DNA of 64,000 bases from an uncultured Lactobacillus sp. (GTDB lineage Bacteria > Bacillota > Bacilli > Lactobacillales > Lactobacillaceae), in contig CAJLBJ010000002.1 in NCBI GenBank assembly GCA_905204935.1, forward strand, positions 39,379 through 103,378, given 5' to 3'. Both the position numbers and the translations under genes were made by a program. The notes beneath the pieces are model-generated. The model was not told the origin of the DNA. It saw only the letters and a list, made by a program, of their open reading frames with translations, and made no database searches. Shown piece by piece: positions 17,126 to 25,447 of the stretch. Position 1 is the first letter of the stretch, and every line of letters begins with the position of its first letter.

Positions 17126-18006
17126 TTTTGTTTAATACACGTAATAAAATCACTCACAGCCGAGGAACAGACGTAATTTTTACGCAAGGCGATACCGATA
17201 GGATAAAAGTTATTCTTATCATCAAGCTTAAGCCAAGTTACGTCTGGAACTCGGCTTGATTTTTGCAATTCGCTAGGTAAGATACAAATTGTATTTAGTC
17301 GTGTTAAACTGTGAACTAAAACTTCCCAATCGCTGTGTGTAAATAAGATGTTAGGTTGAAAACCTAAGGCAGAAGTTGGATTTTCTAAGAGACGGCCTAA
17401 CATGTAATCATTTGTCAATGAACTAAATTTTTGTCCTTCGAGTTCTTTAAAAGAAACGGAGGATTTTTTGGCTAAAGGGTTAGAATTAGGAACAACAACA
17501 CTGACAGAATAACCATTGACGGTTGTTTGCAGAGGCTCAATTTCAATATCTTTTTCAATTAATGGAAAAGATAACAACCCAATATCGATAGCTTCACTTT
17601 GTAAAAGTTTTTGCAAGCGATGAGAGCCTTCTTGAATTAAGCGTAATTCGACGTTGGGATGTGTTGCAATAAATGTTGAAATTTCTTGCATAAATTGGAT
17701 CGCAAATAAAACTGTTAAACCAACCTTAATAGTTTCGCGTTGTTTTTTAGTCTGACTCTTAATTTCATCTAGCATTTGGTCAAATTGCTCGACTATTTCT
17801 GTTCCACGCTCATATAACAGTAAACCAGTGGTTGTTAAGTTGAAAGTTTCATTTGTTTTTTGAATCAATGATGTTTCGAGTTCTTCTTCCAGCTGTTTGA
17901 TTGTATATGATAAAGCTGGTTGTGTGATAAATAAGTTTCGAGCTGCCGCCGAGAGATTTTTAGTGTTGGCAACTTCGATAAAATAACGTAATTGACGGAT
18001 ATCCAA
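17122..18006 (-). CDS. LysR-family transcriptional regulator
   Basis: 294 residues from a TTG at 18006. AAGGAGCG lies about 8 nt before it, and the product then begins MDIRQLRYFIEVANTKNLSA, the standard LysR N-terminus; an ATG at 18024 would put the ribosome-binding site inside the gene. Helix-turn-helix about residues 18-38 (AAARNLFITQPALSYTIKQL); effector domain from about 90. It diverges from the serine dehydratase genes and converges on the EIIC-like gene, so it probably controls one or both. Confidence 0.88.
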   Translation of the reverse strand: MDIRQLRYFIEVANTKNLSAAARNLFITQPALSYTIKQLEEELETSLIQKTNETFNLTTTGLLLYERGTEIVEQFDQMLDEIKSQTKKQRETIKVGLTVLFAIQFMQEISTFIATHPNVELRLIQEGSHRLQKLLQSEAIDIGLLSFPLIEKDIEIEPLQTTVNGYSVSVVVPNSNPLAKKSSVSFKELEGQKFSSLTNDYMLGRLLENPTSALGFQPNILFTHSDWEVLVHSLTRLNTICILPSELQKSSRVPDVTWLKLDDKNNFYPIGIALRKNYVCSSAVSDFITCIKQN

Positions 18007-18144
18007 GCTAAAACGCTCCTTCAAATTTTTTTAATAATGTATCTGTCTAAAAAGTTTCGTTTTTATCTTAACACATTTATCCATGAACTTCTAAAAATAT
18101 TCTGAATACCATAAAACTTCTTGATTTTCAGTAATTGTGCTTTG

Positions 18145-18153
18145 TGATATAGT
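18145..18153 (+). promoter_or_regulatory. Extended -10 promoter of the serine dehydratase operon
   Basis: TGATATAGT is a TGN-TATAGT element 30 nt before the sdaAB ATG, in the 177-nt divergent space shared with the LysR gene. GGGAGG precedes the ATG. Confidence 0.5.
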
Positions 18154-18183
18154 AGATAAGAAAAGTAACGGGAGGAAAAGTCA

Positions 18184-18852
18184 ATGTCAGAATTAAGATA
18201 TCGCAGTGTCTTTGACATTATTGGACCAATCATGGTCGGTCCAAGTAGCTCACATACTGCCGGAGCCGCACGTATCGGTAAGGTTGTAGGAAGTATTTTT
18301 GGTGAAAAACCAGACAAAGTGGATATTTATTTGTATGAATCGTTTGCCAAAACTTATCGTGGTCACGGAACAGATATTGCTTTGGTTGGTGGTTTGCTTG
18401 GAATGGATCCAGACGACAATCGTTTGCAAGATTCTTTAAAAATTGCACATCAACAAGGAATCGAAGTCTTCTTTATTCCTAAAAAAGAAAAGGCGCAACA
18501 TCCCAACTCGGTGCGCTTTGTGCTGACAAAAGGCGACAGAAAAATGTCAGTTACCGGAATTTCGATTGGTGGAGGTAATATTCAAATTTCGGAATTAAAT
18601 GGTTTTAAGATTTCTTTGACAATGGGTACACCAACCATTGTAATTGTGCAACAAGATGTGCCAGGTATTATCGCTAATGTGTCACAGATTTTGTTTGAAA
18701 CTAATACTAATATTGGTACGATGACCGTTACCCGTGAATCCAAAGGTGAAAAAGCAATTACGATCATTGAAGTAGATTCACCGCAAGTAGAACAAACACT
18801 CAAACGTTTGCGTAAGCTTGCTAATATTTATAGTGTCAATTACTTTGATTAG
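18184..18852 (+). CDS. sdaAB: L-serine dehydratase, beta subunit
   Basis: 222 residues. The SDH-beta domain opens with SVFDIIGPIMVGPSSSHTAG, its near-invariant signature, and continues to about residue 145. An ACT domain follows (148-220: IVIVQQDVPGIIANVSQ ... GEKAITIIEVD), which in this family mediates serine-dependent control. With the alpha subunit encoded 12 nt downstream it forms the iron-sulfur enzyme converting L-serine to pyruvate and ammonia in the cytoplasm. Probably controlled by the divergent LysR protein. Confidence 0.94.
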   Translation: MSELRYRSVFDIIGPIMVGPSSSHTAGAARIGKVVGSIFGEKPDKVDIYLYESFAKTYRGHGTDIALVGGLLGMDPDDNRLQDSLKIAHQQGIEVFFIPKKEKAQHPNSVRFVLTKGDRKMSVTGISIGGGNIQISELNGFKISLTMGTPTIVIVQQDVPGIIANVSQILFETNTNIGTMTVTRESKGEKAITIIEVDSPQVEQTLKRLRKLANIYSVNYFD

Positions 18853-18864
18853 GAGGAAATTAAG

Positions 18865-19743
18865 ATGTTTTATACGATTGCAGATTTACTTGCACAAGCT
18901 AAAGATTATCCTTCGATCGCTGAAATGATGATTGCCGTTGAAATGGAAAATACGGGGCGGAGTCGCACAAAAATTTTAGAATTGATGGAAAAAAATCTTG
19001 CTACTATGGAACAATCAGTGGCTAAAGGTGTAGCGGGAGTAACTTCAATTACGAAGTTAACCGGTCAAGATGCGCCTAAATTAGATCGTTATTTAAAAGA
19101 AGAAAAGCCCTTATGTGGAGAAACTTTGTTAAAGGCAGTTAGAAATGCAATTGCTGTTAATGAAGTTAATGCTCAAATGGGGCTGATTTGTGCAACACCT
19201 ACTGCAGGTAGTGCTGGAGTAGCTTCTGGGGTTTTGATGGCAGTACGTGAAACGTTAAACTTAGATCGCAAACAACAATTAGACTTCTTGTTTACTGCTG
19301 GTGCATTCGGCTTGGTAATTGCTAATCAAGCTTCAATTAGTGGAGCAGAAGGTGGTTGTCAAGCCGAAATAGGTTCAGCTAGTGCGATGGCTAGTGCAGC
19401 ACTTGTTTGTGCTAAAGGTGGAACTAATGAGCAAGCAGCTCAAGCAGTTGCAATAACCCTAAAAAATATGATGGGGTTAATTTGTGATCCGGTTGCAGGT
19501 TTAGTGGAGGTTCCATGTGTTAAACGTAATGCTTTAGGGGCTTCACAGGCAATTGTTTCAGCTGAAATGGCTCTAGCAGGTATTACTAGTGTAATTCCAC
19601 CAGATGAAGTGGTCTTAGCGATGCATCGTGTGGGGATGCAGATGCCATCAATCTTTAAGGAAACCGCAGAAGGTGGATTGGCTACGACACCAACAGGTTT
19701 GCGCTTAGCCAAAGAAATATTTGGTGAAGAAAATCAAAAATAA
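18865..19743 (+). CDS. sdaAA: L-serine dehydratase, iron-sulfur alpha subunit
   Basis: 292 residues, the usual length of the separate alpha chain. The conserved cysteine-bearing motifs for the catalytic [4Fe-4S] cluster are present: CATPTAGSAGV, GGCQAEIGSASAMA and CDPVAGLVEVPC. It works with the beta subunit just upstream. AGGAGG precedes the ATG. A small metal-binding HMA gene follows with a 12-nt gap and is likely on the same transcript. Confidence 0.94.
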   Translation: MFYTIADLLAQAKDYPSIAEMMIAVEMENTGRSRTKILELMEKNLATMEQSVAKGVAGVTSITKLTGQDAPKLDRYLKEEKPLCGETLLKAVRNAIAVNEVNAQMGLICATPTAGSAGVASGVLMAVRETLNLDRKQQLDFLFTAGAFGLVIANQASISGAEGGCQAEIGSASAMASAALVCAKGGTNEQAAQAVAITLKNMMGLICDPVAGLVEVPCVKRNALGASQAIVSAEMALAGITSVIPPDEVVLAMHRVGMQMPSIFKETAEGGLATTPTGLRLAKEIFGEENQK

Positions 19744-19755
19744 GAAGGTTTTAAA

Positions 19756-19965
19756 ATGCAAAAGACATATACTGTTGAAGGTATGAAATGTGATGGTTGT
19801 AAGGAAAACGTCATTAAGCTATTGAGTCAAGTGGCAGGCGTTGATGAAGTTCAAGTGGATTTAAAGACCAAAAAGGTAACTGTTAGTGGAACAGCAACTA
19901 AAAAAGAGCTAAGTCAAGCCCTAGAAGGTAGTAATTATCATTTTAAACGTGGTTTGTTTGGCTAA
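19756..19965 (+). CDS. HMA-domain metal-binding protein (CopZ-like)
   Basis: 69 residues comprising one heavy-metal-associated domain. The metal site MKCDGC (MxCxxC) is at residues 9-14, followed by the GVDEVQVDLKTKKVTV strand pattern of the ferredoxin-like fold. Such proteins carry Cu(I) or similar soft metals to a P-type ATPase, but no such ATPase is nearby. Its co-transcription with an oxygen-labile iron-sulfur dehydratase is unusual; a link with cluster metal handling is possible but unproven. Confidence 0.85.
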   Translation: MQKTYTVEGMKCDGCKENVIKLLSQVAGVDEVQVDLKTKKVTVSGTATKKELSQALEGSNYHFKRGLFG

Positions 19966-19976
19966 AATTAATTAAC

Positions 19977-20020
19977 AAAAAAGCAGTAACTCATCTTTCA
20001 AAATGAGTTACTGCTTTTTA
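19977..20020. terminator. Bidirectional terminator between the HMA gene and kup
   Basis: AAAAAGCAGTAACTCAT / ATGAGTTACTGCTTTTT with an 8-nt loop; A and T runs on both sides serve both converging genes. Confidence 0.92.
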
Positions 20021-22033
20021 TTATTTCAAAATATCTTTTGGATTTAAAATCATTTTTTGATCGACTACAGGAATACGACGTTTCTTTAAGAACAATGGAA
20101 CCTTTTCAACTTTAACATCACTAAACTCTAATCCAAACCACTGAACTGGAGTGGTAGTGTGATTTTGTAAGAAAATACGTGCCGAGATTAAAGCACGTTT
20201 CCAAGCTGGAAGCAATGTGTTTGGTGAAAGCAATTCGCGAATAACCACGAAACAAAAATCACCGATATTACGTTTGCCCATCGTCGTATATTTTTGTGGT
20301 TGTTCATCGATAATATCTTGATCCATCAACTCTTGCACGATTTGACGCAAGTATAAGTTGATACTGTGATCAGTTTTAAAACCAAGGAACAATTGTAAGT
20401 TAACAATGTTACGTGTTCCCATCATGTTGACAGTATAGTAATTCGTATAAGGTTCATTAGTAGTATTGACTGTTACAAACCAATAAACATTTGCACGCTT
20501 AGGTTTTTTATCTAAGATTGAATATAAGATTTCACGTTTAATCGAGTAATCTTTTTTAACTTTAGCTAGCATGACTAAATTACTCATATACAACGGAACA
20601 GATTCATCTTTTGATAGTTCTTGTAATTGATCTTTGTAATCAAGCAAGGATACTGTTTCAGATTCATCTAATAAATCATCACGAATTCTATTACCGTAAT
20701 ACCAGATAACCATAACAGCGATGATTGATAAAGTTAGGATAACAGTCACAAATCCACCGTGTAGGAATTTGACTAAACTTGCAATTAAAAAGATTGTTTC
20801 AATGCATCCAAAGAAAATAACTGTCAGTAATGCTACCGCTTTTGGTACTAAATCAGACAAGTATTCGTAAAGCAACATAGTAGTCATTAACATTGTTAAC
20901 GTAATTGCAAGCCCATATGCAGCTTCCATATGATGAGAGTTTTGGAAGTAAAGAACAATCATGATGGTTAATACACAAAGTAACCAGTTGACTTTAGAAA
21001 TATAAACTTGACCTTTTAAGATATTTGGATGTTCAATACGCATTCTTGGTAAAATCTTAAGCCCAATTGCTTCTTCAACCAAGGTAAATGAACCGCTAAT
21101 TAACGCTTGTGAAGCGATGATAGCTGCCAAAGTTGCTAAAACAACCCCAAATAAATAAACACTGTTTGGTAACATATTGAAGAAAGGATTGAAGTTTGTT
21201 GATAATTCGTGACCCTCATACATCTTTTTAATCAGCCAAGCACCTTGTCCAAAGTAATTAAGAATTAGGGAAGTAAATACGATTGGCCAAGTTAAATAAA
21301 TGTTATTTCGTCCAACATGTCCCATATCAGAATACAAAGCTTCAGCCCCAGTAGTAGCAAGGAAAATACTACCTAAAATAAAGATTCCGACTTTATTATG
21401 TGGATCAAACAAGACTTCGATTGCATAAACTGGTGAAATTGCTCGTAAAACAGTCCAATCATGGCTCATGTTATAAAGTCCAAAAAGACCAATAAATCCA
21501 AACCATAAAATCATGACAAAGCCAAACATTCTACCGATTGAACTTGTACCAAATCTTTGTACTAAAAATAACACTAATAAGATGGTAACAGTACAAATGA
21601 TAACGGCGCGTTGATTTGGAATAGGAATACTATTTCCAAATTTAAGTCCTTTTAATCCTTCGATAGCTGTCGTTACTGTAACAGCAGGTGTTAAAGTTCC
21701 ATCAGCTAATAAGGCAGCCCCTCCGACTAAAGCGGGAATAATTAACCATTTTTTCTTTTTACGTACTAATGCATATAACGCAAAAATACCACCTTCACCG
21801 TGGTTTTCAGCACGTAAAGCAATTAAAACGTATTTTATTGTGGTAATAATAATTAATGTCCAAAAAATTAAAGATAAACAGCCTAAAACATAATTTTCAG
21901 TGAGCTTATGGACGCCACCAGCGTCTCCAATCAAGGCGTTCATGGTGTAAAGCGGTGAAGTACCTATATCTCCATAAACAATCCCCAAGGTGATGATCAT
22001 CTCTAAGAGATAATTCTTCTTTTGAGGTTTCAA
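20021..22033 (-). CDS. kup: Potassium uptake protein Kup
   Basis: 670 residues, full length for KUP/HAK/KT transporters. The N-terminus contains LGIVYGDIGTSPLYTMNAL, the family signature in the first helix, and about twelve membrane helices extend to about residue 455. A cytoplasmic tail of some 200 residues follows. It imports K+ with protons. The gene stands alone between two intergenic regions. In lactic acid bacteria Kup activity is inhibited by cyclic di-AMP binding to the protein; no c-di-AMP riboswitch is obvious upstream. Confidence 0.95.
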   Translation of the reverse strand: MKPQKKNYLLEMIITLGIVYGDIGTSPLYTMNALIGDAGGVHKLTENYVLGCLSLIFWTLIIITTIKYVLIALRAENHGEGGIFALYALVRKKKKWLIIPALVGGAALLADGTLTPAVTVTTAIEGLKGLKFGNSIPIPNQRAVIICTVTILLVLFLVQRFGTSSIGRMFGFVMILWFGFIGLFGLYNMSHDWTVLRAISPVYAIEVLFDPHNKVGIFILGSIFLATTGAEALYSDMGHVGRNNIYLTWPIVFTSLILNYFGQGAWLIKKMYEGHELSTNFNPFFNMLPNSVYLFGVVLATLAAIIASQALISGSFTLVEEAIGLKILPRMRIEHPNILKGQVYISKVNWLLCVLTIMIVLYFQNSHHMEAAYGLAITLTMLMTTMLLYEYLSDLVPKAVALLTVIFFGCIETIFLIASLVKFLHGGFVTVILTLSIIAVMVIWYYGNRIRDDLLDESETVSLLDYKDQLQELSKDESVPLYMSNLVMLAKVKKDYSIKREILYSILDKKPKRANVYWFVTVNTTNEPYTNYYTVNMMGTRNIVNLQLFLGFKTDHSINLYLRQIVQELMDQDIIDEQPQKYTTMGKRNIGDFCFVVIRELLSPNTLLPAWKRALISARIFLQNHTTTPVQWFGLEFSDVKVEKVPLFLKKRRIPVVDQKMILNPKDILK

Positions 22034-22220
22034 CTATATGTTCACTCCTTTTATTAGTAGCGTATTAATAAATTATATAGTAGACTTAATCGATGATTTT
22101 TTCAAGCATAGAATACTATTTAGTGAAAAATTTAGCATATTTTTTAGTAAGAATGAGTATTAAAGAAAACCTAGCAAGAAAATTTTACTAAGAAAAAAGA
22201 AAGAAATTTTAGTAAAGTAT

Positions 22221-22244
22221 ACAATATTTCCCAGGAAATATTGT
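22221..22244. promoter_or_regulatory. Perfect palindrome upstream of the DHA2 exporter
   Basis: Arms ACAATATTTCC and GGAAATATTGT are perfectly complementary over 11 bp around a 2-nt centre. It lies 14 nt upstream of a TTGACT (22258-22263) and 64 nt before the exporter ATG. No T-run flanks it and both neighbouring genes read away from it, so it is most likely an operator for a dimeric repressor. Confidence 0.6.
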
Positions 22245-22257
22245 TAATTACTTCGTT

Positions 22258-22288
22258 TTGACTTACAATCTAGATAAAATGATATACA
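22258..22288 (+). promoter_or_regulatory. Promoter of the DHA2 exporter
   Basis: TTGACT at 22258-22263 with GATATA (17-nt spacer) or TATACA (19-nt spacer) as -10. AGAGGGA precedes the ATG. Confidence 0.45.
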
Positions 22289-22307
22289 TATAAAGAGGGA
22301 AATAAGA

Positions 22308-23792
22308 ATGACAAAAAAACAAGTACAGTTGGTAACATTTGGTTTGTTGTTAGCTTGTGCTATGTCTGGGCTAGATGGAACGATTATTAACACCGCATTA
22401 CCAGCTATTATCAGTGATTTACACGGTATTGAATACATGGGGTGGCTTGTTGCAGTATTTTTGTTAGGAATGTCGGTTTTTACACCATTGTGGAGTAAGT
22501 TAGGCGAAAAATTTGGTAATAAGTTAGCTTTCCAATTGGCGGTTACCTTATTTATTATCTCATCATTTTTACAAGCTCAAGCTACTAATATATGGTTTTT
22601 TATCATGGCTAGAGCGCTTATGGGAATCGGTGCTGGAGGAATGGGGGCCATTCCATATATTATTTTGGCTCAACTCTATCAAGATATTCAGCAGCGTTCA
22701 CGTTCTTTGGCGTATGTCTCAGCCAGTTTTAGTGTGGCCTCCATCATTGGGCCACTTGTTGGAGGAATATTAGTTGATTGGTTTAGTTGGCATTGGGTTT
22801 TTTATATTAATATTCCTTTAGGATTGATTTCAATAGGAATTGTACAATTCTTCTTTAAAGAAGAGTTTATTAAAAAAGCAGCGCGTTTTGATGCGTTAGG
22901 TTCGACATTATTAATTGTTAGTTTACTGTTGATTTTAACCGCTATTCAAATGTCAACACTACTTTCTAAAATCCAAGTTGGTTTGTTATTTTTAAGTGGC
23001 ATGGTATTACTAGGTCTGTTAATAACAGTAGAAAAACATGCTAAAGATCCAATTTTGCCAGGAAGTATCTTCAAAAATAAGTTATTAGTCTTTGATTTTG
23101 TTGTTTTTTCTTTGATTTGGGGTGCACAAATTTGTTATAGCATCTATGTTCCAATGTGGGCCCAAGGACTGTTGGGCACGACCGCTTTAATTGGAGGTTT
23201 AACCCAAATTCCAAGCTCAATTTTTGATTTTATTGGTTCACAATCAGCTAATTTTTTGAATGAACGTTACAAATCAGTTAATTTAACTGTTGCAATTGGT
23301 GGTTTAGCAATTTTAGTTGCAATTTTGATTTTAAGTTTAGCCTCAGTTAACTTAGCTTATTTTTGGTTGCTATTTTGTGGGATTTTCTTTGGCTTTGGTG
23401 TTGGTTTAGTCTTTAACGCTTTACAAATTAAGGTGCAAGAAGATGCTGGAACAAAAGATTTAGCAGTAGCGACTTCATTTAGCTTTTTGATACGGATTAT
23501 GGCTCAAACCTTGATGTCGGCAATTTATGGATTGACATTAAACCAAGCATTGTTGTCTGGTGTTAAACAAACAAAAGGGCAGATAAGTATGGCGATGCTT
23601 AATAAATTAAGTGATGCGGTGACTAGTGTAGAATTACCAAGTAAATTATTACCAACGATGCGTCGAATTTTACATCAAGGAATTCATAATATTATGTTAC
23701 TAGCAGCATTATTACTAGTAATATCATTATTGTTATTGATTTGGGCACATAAAAAAGAACAAATTAAAAACCTTGATAAATTAACTGATTAG
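22308..23792 (+). CDS. DHA2-family (14-helix) multidrug exporter
   Basis: 494 residues with about fourteen membrane helices. It carries the DHA2 hallmark LDGTIINTALPAI in helix 1, the GAGGMGAIPYIILAQL motif C-like region, and WRWVFYINIPLG-type sequence (WHWVFYINIPLG) after helix 5. These are proton-driven antiporters exporting cationic drugs, dyes or bile salts. The upstream palindrome suggests repressor control, but no TetR or MarR gene adjoins it. Confidence 0.9.
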   Translation: MTKKQVQLVTFGLLLACAMSGLDGTIINTALPAIISDLHGIEYMGWLVAVFLLGMSVFTPLWSKLGEKFGNKLAFQLAVTLFIISSFLQAQATNIWFFIMARALMGIGAGGMGAIPYIILAQLYQDIQQRSRSLAYVSASFSVASIIGPLVGGILVDWFSWHWVFYINIPLGLISIGIVQFFFKEEFIKKAARFDALGSTLLIVSLLLILTAIQMSTLLSKIQVGLLFLSGMVLLGLLITVEKHAKDPILPGSIFKNKLLVFDFVVFSLIWGAQICYSIYVPMWAQGLLGTTALIGGLTQIPSSIFDFIGSQSANFLNERYKSVNLTVAIGGLAILVAILILSLASVNLAYFWLLFCGIFFGFGVGLVFNALQIKVQEDAGTKDLAVATSFSFLIRIMAQTLMSAIYGLTLNQALLSGVKQTKGQISMAMLNKLSDAVTSVELPSKLLPTMRRILHQGIHNIMLLAALLLVISLLLLIWAHKKEQIKNLDKLTD

Positions 23793-23811
23793 GTTAATTT
23801 ATCAAGGTTTT
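23769..23811. terminator. Bidirectional terminator between exporter and DUF4828 gene
   Basis: CCTTGATAAATTAAC / GTTAATTTATCAAGG arms perfectly paired, flanked by A and T runs. It overlaps the 3' end of the exporter gene. Confidence 0.9.
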
Positions 23812-24205
23812 ATTCTTCATCAAGTTCAGCTTTTTTAACCTCAGGTGCGTATAATTCATAGACCCGATTATCAGCTTCATCAAAGACACTTACCGGTAAA
23901 TTATTCACAGCACTGATACGTAGATGATAACCATAATTATCTAAAAAGACTAATTCATTACTATCGAGCTGTTCAACTTTTCCTAATAATTGACGTCCAT
24001 CTAGAGCAATGGTTAATTCGACAGAAATTTCTAATTGATGTACCTTATGACTTAATTCGTCTGTAAACATCCAGGTGCCGGCATAAATCAATGGGAGGGC
24101 TGGCTTAACACTAGTACGCTTTTTAGTGACGGTATGAACTATCTTGCCAATTCCTGTTACAAGCGGTGTAATGCCACCAATGATTGTTAAGCCTTTGCGT
24201 TTCAT
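23810..24205 (-). CDS. DUF4828 family protein
   Basis: 131 residues, a lactobacillus-specific family of unknown function that I recognise as DUF4828. Residues 7-25 are mildly hydrophobic (TIIGGITPLVTGIGKIV). A central beta-rich segment (about 60-115: ISVELTIALDGRQLLGKVEQLDSNELVFLDNYGYHLRI, in two halves) looks like a small barrel. The tail is acidic. AGGAGG precedes the ATG. It stands alone, so context gives no hint of a role. Confidence 0.7.
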   Translation of the reverse strand: MKRKGLTIIGGITPLVTGIGKIVHTVTKKRTSVKPALPLIYAGTWMFTDELSHKVHQLEISVELTIALDGRQLLGKVEQLDSNELVFLDNYGYHLRISAVNNLPVSVFDEADNRVYELYAPEVKKAELDEE

Positions 24206-24418
24206 TTTGCTCCTCCTTTAAATTTATATCTACTAGATAAATATACCACCAAATCTCAAATAAACATAGTATTTAAGCTGATTATGACATAAATGAAATA
24301 TTTGTTTAAAAATAGCAATATTTCCACTAAAATCAAAGAAAATAAAGGCTAAATGAGCATGAATCACAATTATTTGGTAAAATAAGACAAGGATTAAGAC
24401 AAATTGGAGGTCTGTCAA

Positions 24419-25441
24419 ATGCTAAAATTAGGAATCATCGGAACAAATTGGATTACTGATCAATTTATTCAAGCAGCACATGAAACGGGGGAATGGCAAT
24501 TAACCACCGTTTATTCACGGACAATTGCAAAAGCTAAGGAATTTGGACAAAAATATCCACAAGTGACAGAATATTTTGCTGATTTAGACGAATTTTTTAC
24601 ACAAGGCAGTTTTGATGCTGTGTATATTGCATCTCCTAATAGTCTGCATTTTCAACAAGTTAAACAAGCAATTGCGGCCGATAAGCATGTGATTGTGGAA
24701 AAACCAGCCTTTTCCAATCCTTTTGAGATGAAAGAAATCTTGCAGTTACTCAAACAAAAACCAGAAGTGTATTTTTTTGAGGCTGCACGTCATATTTATG
24801 ATCCAAACTTTCAAGCGGTCAAAGAAGCTGTACAAAACTTGCAGGTAATTCAAGGAGCCAATTTGACTTTTGCACAATATTCATCACGTTATGATGCGGT
24901 ATTAGCTGGACAAGAGCCAAATATTTTTTCACCGCGTTTTTCTGGTGGATGCTTGCAAGACTTGGGTGTATATCTAGTATATTGTGCTATTGCATGGTTT
25001 GGGATGCCAACAAGTTGTGAATATCATCCAATAATGTTATCAACAGGTGTGGATGGTAAAGGTGTGGCGTTATTGCATTATCCACAATTTGATGTAACCT
25101 TATCGATGGCTAAGACCGTTAATTCACACATGCCTGGGGAAATCTATGGCCTAAAAGAAGTTATTCATTTAGATCATTCGGCTAATATTGCTCAAGCTTA
25201 TGTGGATGATGGTCAAGGTAATGTGACGCAGATTTCACAAACACCTACACAAAATCCAATGTTTGACGAAGCAAAAAGCTTTGCACAAATGTTAAAAGAT
25301 CCAGCTTCATTAACAAATAAGCAACGCCAAGAAGATTTGTTGGCTTTAAGCGTACAAGTCAACGAAGTTTTATATCAATTGCGCCAAAGTGCTAAGATTG
25401 TGTTTGAAGCAGATTACAAATATTTAGATACTACGGAGTAA
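24419..25441 (+). CDS. Gfo/Idh/MocA-family oxidoreductase
   Basis: 340 residues from ATG 24419, chosen because GGAGG lies 9 nt before it. The N-terminal Rossmann fold starts LKLGIIGTNWI (GxxGxxx variant), and the EKPAF segment around residue 97 carries the conserved EKP of the family. The C-terminal half is the alpha/beta dimerisation domain. These enzymes oxidise or reduce sugars, inositols or related compounds with NAD(P). The substrate is unknown. It is 6 nt from the following helicase gene, so the two are co-transcribed. Confidence 0.88.
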   Translation: MLKLGIIGTNWITDQFIQAAHETGEWQLTTVYSRTIAKAKEFGQKYPQVTEYFADLDEFFTQGSFDAVYIASPNSLHFQQVKQAIAADKHVIVEKPAFSNPFEMKEILQLLKQKPEVYFFEAARHIYDPNFQAVKEAVQNLQVIQGANLTFAQYSSRYDAVLAGQEPNIFSPRFSGGCLQDLGVYLVYCAIAWFGMPTSCEYHPIMLSTGVDGKGVALLHYPQFDVTLSMAKTVNSHMPGEIYGLKEVIHLDHSANIAQAYVDDGQGNVTQISQTPTQNPMFDEAKSFAQMLKDPASLTNKQRQEDLLALSVQVNEVLYQLRQSAKIVFEADYKYLDTTE

Positions 25442-25447
25442 TTCTAT

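Noticed and set aside
20021..22307. A cyclic di-AMP riboswitch in front of kup
   Set aside because: The 274-nt upstream region is AT-rich with no recognisable conserved ydaO-type core.
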